A program made the translations under genes and the position numbers. Source: Nitrososphaerota archaeon (GTDB taxonomy: Archaea > Thermoproteota > Nitrososphaeria > Nitrososphaerales > UBA57). From it: a stretch of DNA of 34,407 bases. Below, piece after piece: positions 31,765 through 34,407 of the stretch; position 1 is the first letter of the stretch; the number at the start of each line of letters is the position of its first letter. The stretch covers positions 1 to 34,407 of the forward strand of contig JACPSZ010000012.1 of assembly GCA_024860875.1 (NCBI GenBank), written 5' to 3'. The notes beneath the pieces were generated by a model. The model saw nothing but the letters and a program-made list of their open reading frames with translations. It was not told the DNA's origin and searched no databases.

Positions 31765-33012
31765 ATGAAGAGCAAGATAGCAGATCCTTCGCTGGCTAAG
31801 AATGGAGCGAAGCAATATGAATGGGCCTACAACCACATGCCCATTTTAGCTAAAACTATTGAAAACGCATTAAAAAAATCGAATTTTAATGGTGCGCCGA
31901 TAGCAGTTTGTCTGCATGTCACAAAAGAGACTTCCGCCCTCGTGATGGGTTTAAAAAAAATGGGTGCAGATGTTTACCTCGCAGCTGCAAACCCTCTATC
32001 AACACAAAACGATGTAGCTGCGTACTTGGACTCCGAAGGGGTTTACGTCTTTGCTTGGAGAGGTGAAAATTCACGAGAGTATCAAGACTGCATCAGGCAG
32101 ATTTTGAGAGGGAAACCCGAAGTTGTCATGGACGATGGCTGCGACGCTCACGCTACGATACATGATGAAAAAGAGTTCAAGAGCCTTAACCCGAGGGGAG
32201 GAACGGAAGAAACTACTACAGGAGTAATCAGGTTAAAGGCGCTCGAAAAATCAGGCAAATTACGCTATCCTGTAATTGCTGTAAACAACGCTCAAACGAA
32301 ACATCTCTTCGACAACAGATATGGAACAGGACAAAGCACCTTCGACGGAATTTTAAGAGCGACAAGCCTTCTGATGGCTGGCAAGAATGTTGTTGTCTGT
32401 GGTTACGGATGGGTAGGCAGAGGCATAGCGACTAGGTCAAGAGGTTTCGGAGCCTTGACTACGGTGGTAGAAGTCGATCCAGTAAGGGCCCTGGAGGCCA
32501 GAATGGATGGCTTTGACGTTATGCCCATGTCGGAATCTGCAAAAATAGGTGACTTTTTTATTACTGCCACAGGTCAGACGCACGTAATCAGAACAGAGCA
32601 CATCAAGAGCATGAAAGAAGGAGCAATACTCGTTAATGCGGGACATTTTGATGTTGAGATCGATGTTAAAGGGTTGGATGAAATAGCAAAATCGGTCAGA
32701 GAAGTCAGGCCAAATGTTGACGAATACGCTCTCTTAAACGGTAAGAAGGTCTACTTGATTGGAAAAGGCAGGATCGCTAACCTTGTGGCTGCTGAAGGAC
32801 ACCCTCCAGAAGTCATGTCAATGTCATTCTCAAACCAATTGCTCTCAGCAGTCAGAATTTATGAAAAAGGGAAGACTATGGAGAAGAAGACAATCGATGT
32901 TCCAAAGGACATTGACGACCAAGTTGCAAGGAACGCCCTAGAGGCTATGGGAATCAAGATAGACGAACCTACGAAAGAGCAGCTGAAATACGGGGAATCT
33001 TGGCAGCTGTAG
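31765..33012 (+). CDS. ahcY: Adenosylhomocysteinase (S-adenosylhomocysteine hydrolase)
   Basis: A 415-residue NAD-dependent hydrolase that splits S-adenosylhomocysteine into adenosine and homocysteine, clearing the product of all methylations (including that of the DNA methyltransferase nearby). Substrate and NAD regions are seen: MDDGCDAH, GGTEETTTGVIRL, AVNNAQTKHLFDNRYGTGQS, the Rossmann loop VVCGYGWVGRGIA, NAGHFDVEID and a C-terminal region with ANLVAAEGHPPEVMSMSF SNQ. It is the shorter archaeal form. TATA-like CTTAAATT at 31733-31740 precedes ATG 31765. Confidence 0.96.
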   Translation: MKSKIADPSLAKNGAKQYEWAYNHMPILAKTIENALKKSNFNGAPIAVCLHVTKETSALVMGLKKMGADVYLAAANPLSTQNDVAAYLDSEGVYVFAWRGENSREYQDCIRQILRGKPEVVMDDGCDAHATIHDEKEFKSLNPRGGTEETTTGVIRLKALEKSGKLRYPVIAVNNAQTKHLFDNRYGTGQSTFDGILRATSLLMAGKNVVVCGYGWVGRGIATRSRGFGALTTVVEVDPVRALEARMDGFDVMPMSESAKIGDFFITATGQTHVIRTEHIKSMKEGAILVNAGHFDVEIDVKGLDEIAKSVREVRPNVDEYALLNGKKVYLIGKGRIANLVAAEGHPPEVMSMSFSNQLLSAVRIYEKGKTMEKKTIDVPKDIDDQVARNALEAMGIKIDEPTKEQLKYGESWQL

Positions 33013-33052
33013 TACGGCTTATATCCACCCCTCTTTAAGGTAGGTCAGTAAG

Positions 33053-33703
33053 ATGCCAAAGGCGAAGACGAGAACAAAGATCAAGGACAAGTGGCGTGAA
33101 AAGAAGTGGGTAGTGATAGAAGCCCCTGCACCGTTTGGTAATACACCCGTAGCCTATGTCCCTCTGACTACTGACGAGACTGCTATAGGGAGAGTGATAG
33201 AGACTACGCTATTTGATTTGCAGAAGCAGGATCCTCAGCAATACGCCATCAAACTGTACTTCCAGATAGACAAGGTTGGTGAAAGCAAGGCTCAGACAAT
33301 AATGAAGGGTCATGAATATGCAAGGGAATACTTGAGGAGCATGGTTAGAAGAGGTTCTTCCATGGTCAACTTCATCAGAGATTATCAGACTAAAGATGGC
33401 TTTCTGGTAAGGGTTTACACAGTTGTATTCACGCAGGGAAGGATCAATTCGTCAAAGAAGCATGCGCTCAGGCTTGCTGCGGATAAAATAGTGCGCAAGA
33501 AGGCCGAAGAATTGGATTATAACACGTTCTGCCAAGAAGTCGTTGCAGAGAAGATTGCTGCTGATATTCAGGAGCAGGTAAGAAAAATTAGCCAGGTTAG
33601 AAAGGTCGGCATAAGGAAGACCAAACTGATCAGAAGGCCAGGCGAAACTGTCGAGGCTCCTCCGCCAGAGGCGGAGGAAGAAGTCGAAGCTGTGGCAGCC
33701 TAA
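33053..33703 (+). CDS. rps3ae: Small ribosomal subunit protein S3Ae (eS1)
   Basis: A 216-residue archaeal/eukaryotic-specific ribosomal protein. It shows KDKWREKKWVVIEAPAPFGN, IGRVIETTLFDLQKQ, YFQIDKVGESKAQTIMKGHE and the RRGSSMVNFIRDY region, with an acidic C-terminal tail (EAEEEVEAVAA). ATG 33053 follows a TATA-like CTTATAT at about 33017. The stop overlaps the stop of the convergent GTPase gene by three bases. Confidence 0.96.
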   Translation: MPKAKTRTKIKDKWREKKWVVIEAPAPFGNTPVAYVPLTTDETAIGRVIETTLFDLQKQDPQQYAIKLYFQIDKVGESKAQTIMKGHEYAREYLRSMVRRGSSMVNFIRDYQTKDGFLVRVYTVVFTQGRINSSKKHALRLAADKIVRKKAEELDYNTFCQEVVAEKIAADIQEQVRKISQVRKVGIRKTKLIRRPGETVEAPPPEAEEEVEAVAA

Positions 33704-34407
33704 CCTCTTCTCCCCGTTGCTACAATTTTAATGACATCAGAATCCCTGAGCTTGTAATCTGCTCCGAGCCTCATTCCAGTCTTTGCATCTAATGCGTAAA
33801 GGAAGCTCTCTCCCAAATCCGTATGTATCGTGTATGCAAGGTCTTTTGCAGTAGAACCTAATGGGACAACTCTTGCGTCTGGCAGGACATTTCCCTTTTT
33901 GTCGGAGAACTTTGATTCATCCTCGACTGGATAAACTACTATGCACTTCAACAAGGTCAGATAGACGCTGTTGATTACTTCCTGCACACCCGTAGAACCC
34001 CAGGTAGAAAGCACCTTTTGGCGCACGAGTTCTAGCGCCTTGACTTGCTGCTGGGACATTTTGTCCTTAGCAATAATCTCAAAATCCTTGTTGCCTGGAA
34101 GATAGCGTATCAAACCCCTTTCTGACGCTCTTCTGAGGAGGAGTTCAGCTTCTGCAGCAGTTGGAATTACAATCCTTCCCATTTTTTTCAGTTTCTCGAT
34201 ATTGTCCTTGCTGGTCGGCAGGTCTGCTTTGTTAGCAGCTATAAGAGAGGGTTTTGCAATCTGCCTTAATACACTGCAGAACCGTTTGATGTCATCATTG
34301 CTCCACTGCAGGGCCTTGTCAAGTTTTAGGGAACATTTATCTGAAGCAATTATGATCTGTTCCTGCTTTATCGCTAAACCGCTGAGCCTATCGGAGAGCA
34401 TCTGCAG
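33700..34407 (-). CDS. OBG/YchF-type GTPase with C-terminal TGS domain, partial
   Basis: This is the C-terminal part of a GTPase; the minus-strand frame is open to the end of the window, so the G1-G3 motifs lie outside. Visible are G4 AANKADLP, a helical insert, the YchF-like VQEVINSVYLTLLKCIVVYP VEDESKF segment and a TGS domain at the end (VVPLGSTAKDLAYTIHTDLG, TGMRLGADYKLRDSDVIKIV). It corresponds to the archaeal YchF/OBG-related ATPase/GTPase family, which interacts with ribosomes. The gene converges on S3Ae with a 3-base stop overlap. Confidence 0.9.
   Translation of the reverse strand: MQMLSDRLSGLAIKQEQIIIASDKCSLKLDKALQWSNDDIKRFCSVLRQIAKPSLIAANKADLPTSKDNIEKLKKMGRIVIPTAAEAELLLRRASERGLIRYLPGNKDFEIIAKDKMSQQQVKALELVRQKVLSTWGSTGVQEVINSVYLTLLKCIVVYPVEDESKFSDKKGNVLPDARVVPLGSTAKDLAYTIHTDLGESFLYALDAKTGMRLGADYKLRDSDVIKIVATGRRG

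Noticed and set aside
1-34407. CRISPR array or rRNA genes
   Set aside because: I saw no regularly spaced direct repeats and no rRNA-like conserved segments anywhere in the window.

Overview
The window looks like a chromosomal segment of an archaeon of the TACK group, most likely Nitrososphaerota (Thaumarchaeota). The evidence is archaeal/eukaryotic-type information genes (secE, spt5, L11, L1, L10, a P1-type L12, aIF5B, S6e, aIF2-gamma, Rpo7, Spt4, S3Ae), archaeal TATA elements, a tRNA with two apparent introns, an F420-type luciferase-like oxidoreductase, a GTP-dependent dephospho-CoA kinase, and surface proteins with signal peptides and C-terminal anchors. Many core genes start with TTG. I could not run any search, so the lineage is an inference.

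Region 1 (1-5150, + strand) is a type IV pilus/archaellum-like assembly locus: two pilin-like genes (the first cut by the window edge, the second apparently frameshifted), a FlaI/TadA-type ATPase, a FlaJ/TadC-type membrane platform protein and a small unknown gene.

Region 2 (about 5150-16440) is a gene-poor accessory island. A 19-bp direct repeat, TTGGCGCCACCGGTCGGAC, occurs at 5186-5204 and again at the 3' end of tRNA-Asn (13928-13946). The 8.7 kb between them therefore resembles an integrated element. It holds signal-peptide or membrane proteins: a small secreted protein, a coiled-coil secreted protein, a Pro-rich membrane-anchored protein, a small TM2-like protein, a subtilisin with adhesive domains, and a membrane-bound winged-helix regulator. 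The regulator's ectodomain is a paralogue of the Pro-rich protein's ectodomain. The Pro-rich and coiled-coil genes share a palindromic promoter element at identical spacing from the TATA-like box. Decayed genes surround the tRNA: a three-frame integrase relic, a DUF3224-like pseudogene with an intact paralogue at 14523-15059, and a frameshifted winged-helix fragment.

Region 3 (16440-20890) has a cis-prenyltransferase-like protein lacking several catalytic residues, then L12 (+) converging on the minus-strand operon small ORF-secE-spt5-L11-L1-L10.

Region 4 (20890-34407) is housekeeping: an aldehyde dehydrogenase, an orphan DNA methyltransferase divergent from aIF5B, the run S6e / aIF2-gamma / PIN / Rpo7 / Spt4 / secreted protein / dephospho-CoA kinase / LLM oxidoreductase, the purine and methionine salvage genes apt, mtnP and ahcY, then S3Ae and a convergent partial TGS-domain GTPase.

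The best candidate for an undescribed system is the island's matched pair, a membrane transcription factor and a Pro-rich surface protein with the same ectodomain, together with the palindrome-controlled genes and a neighbouring secreted protease.
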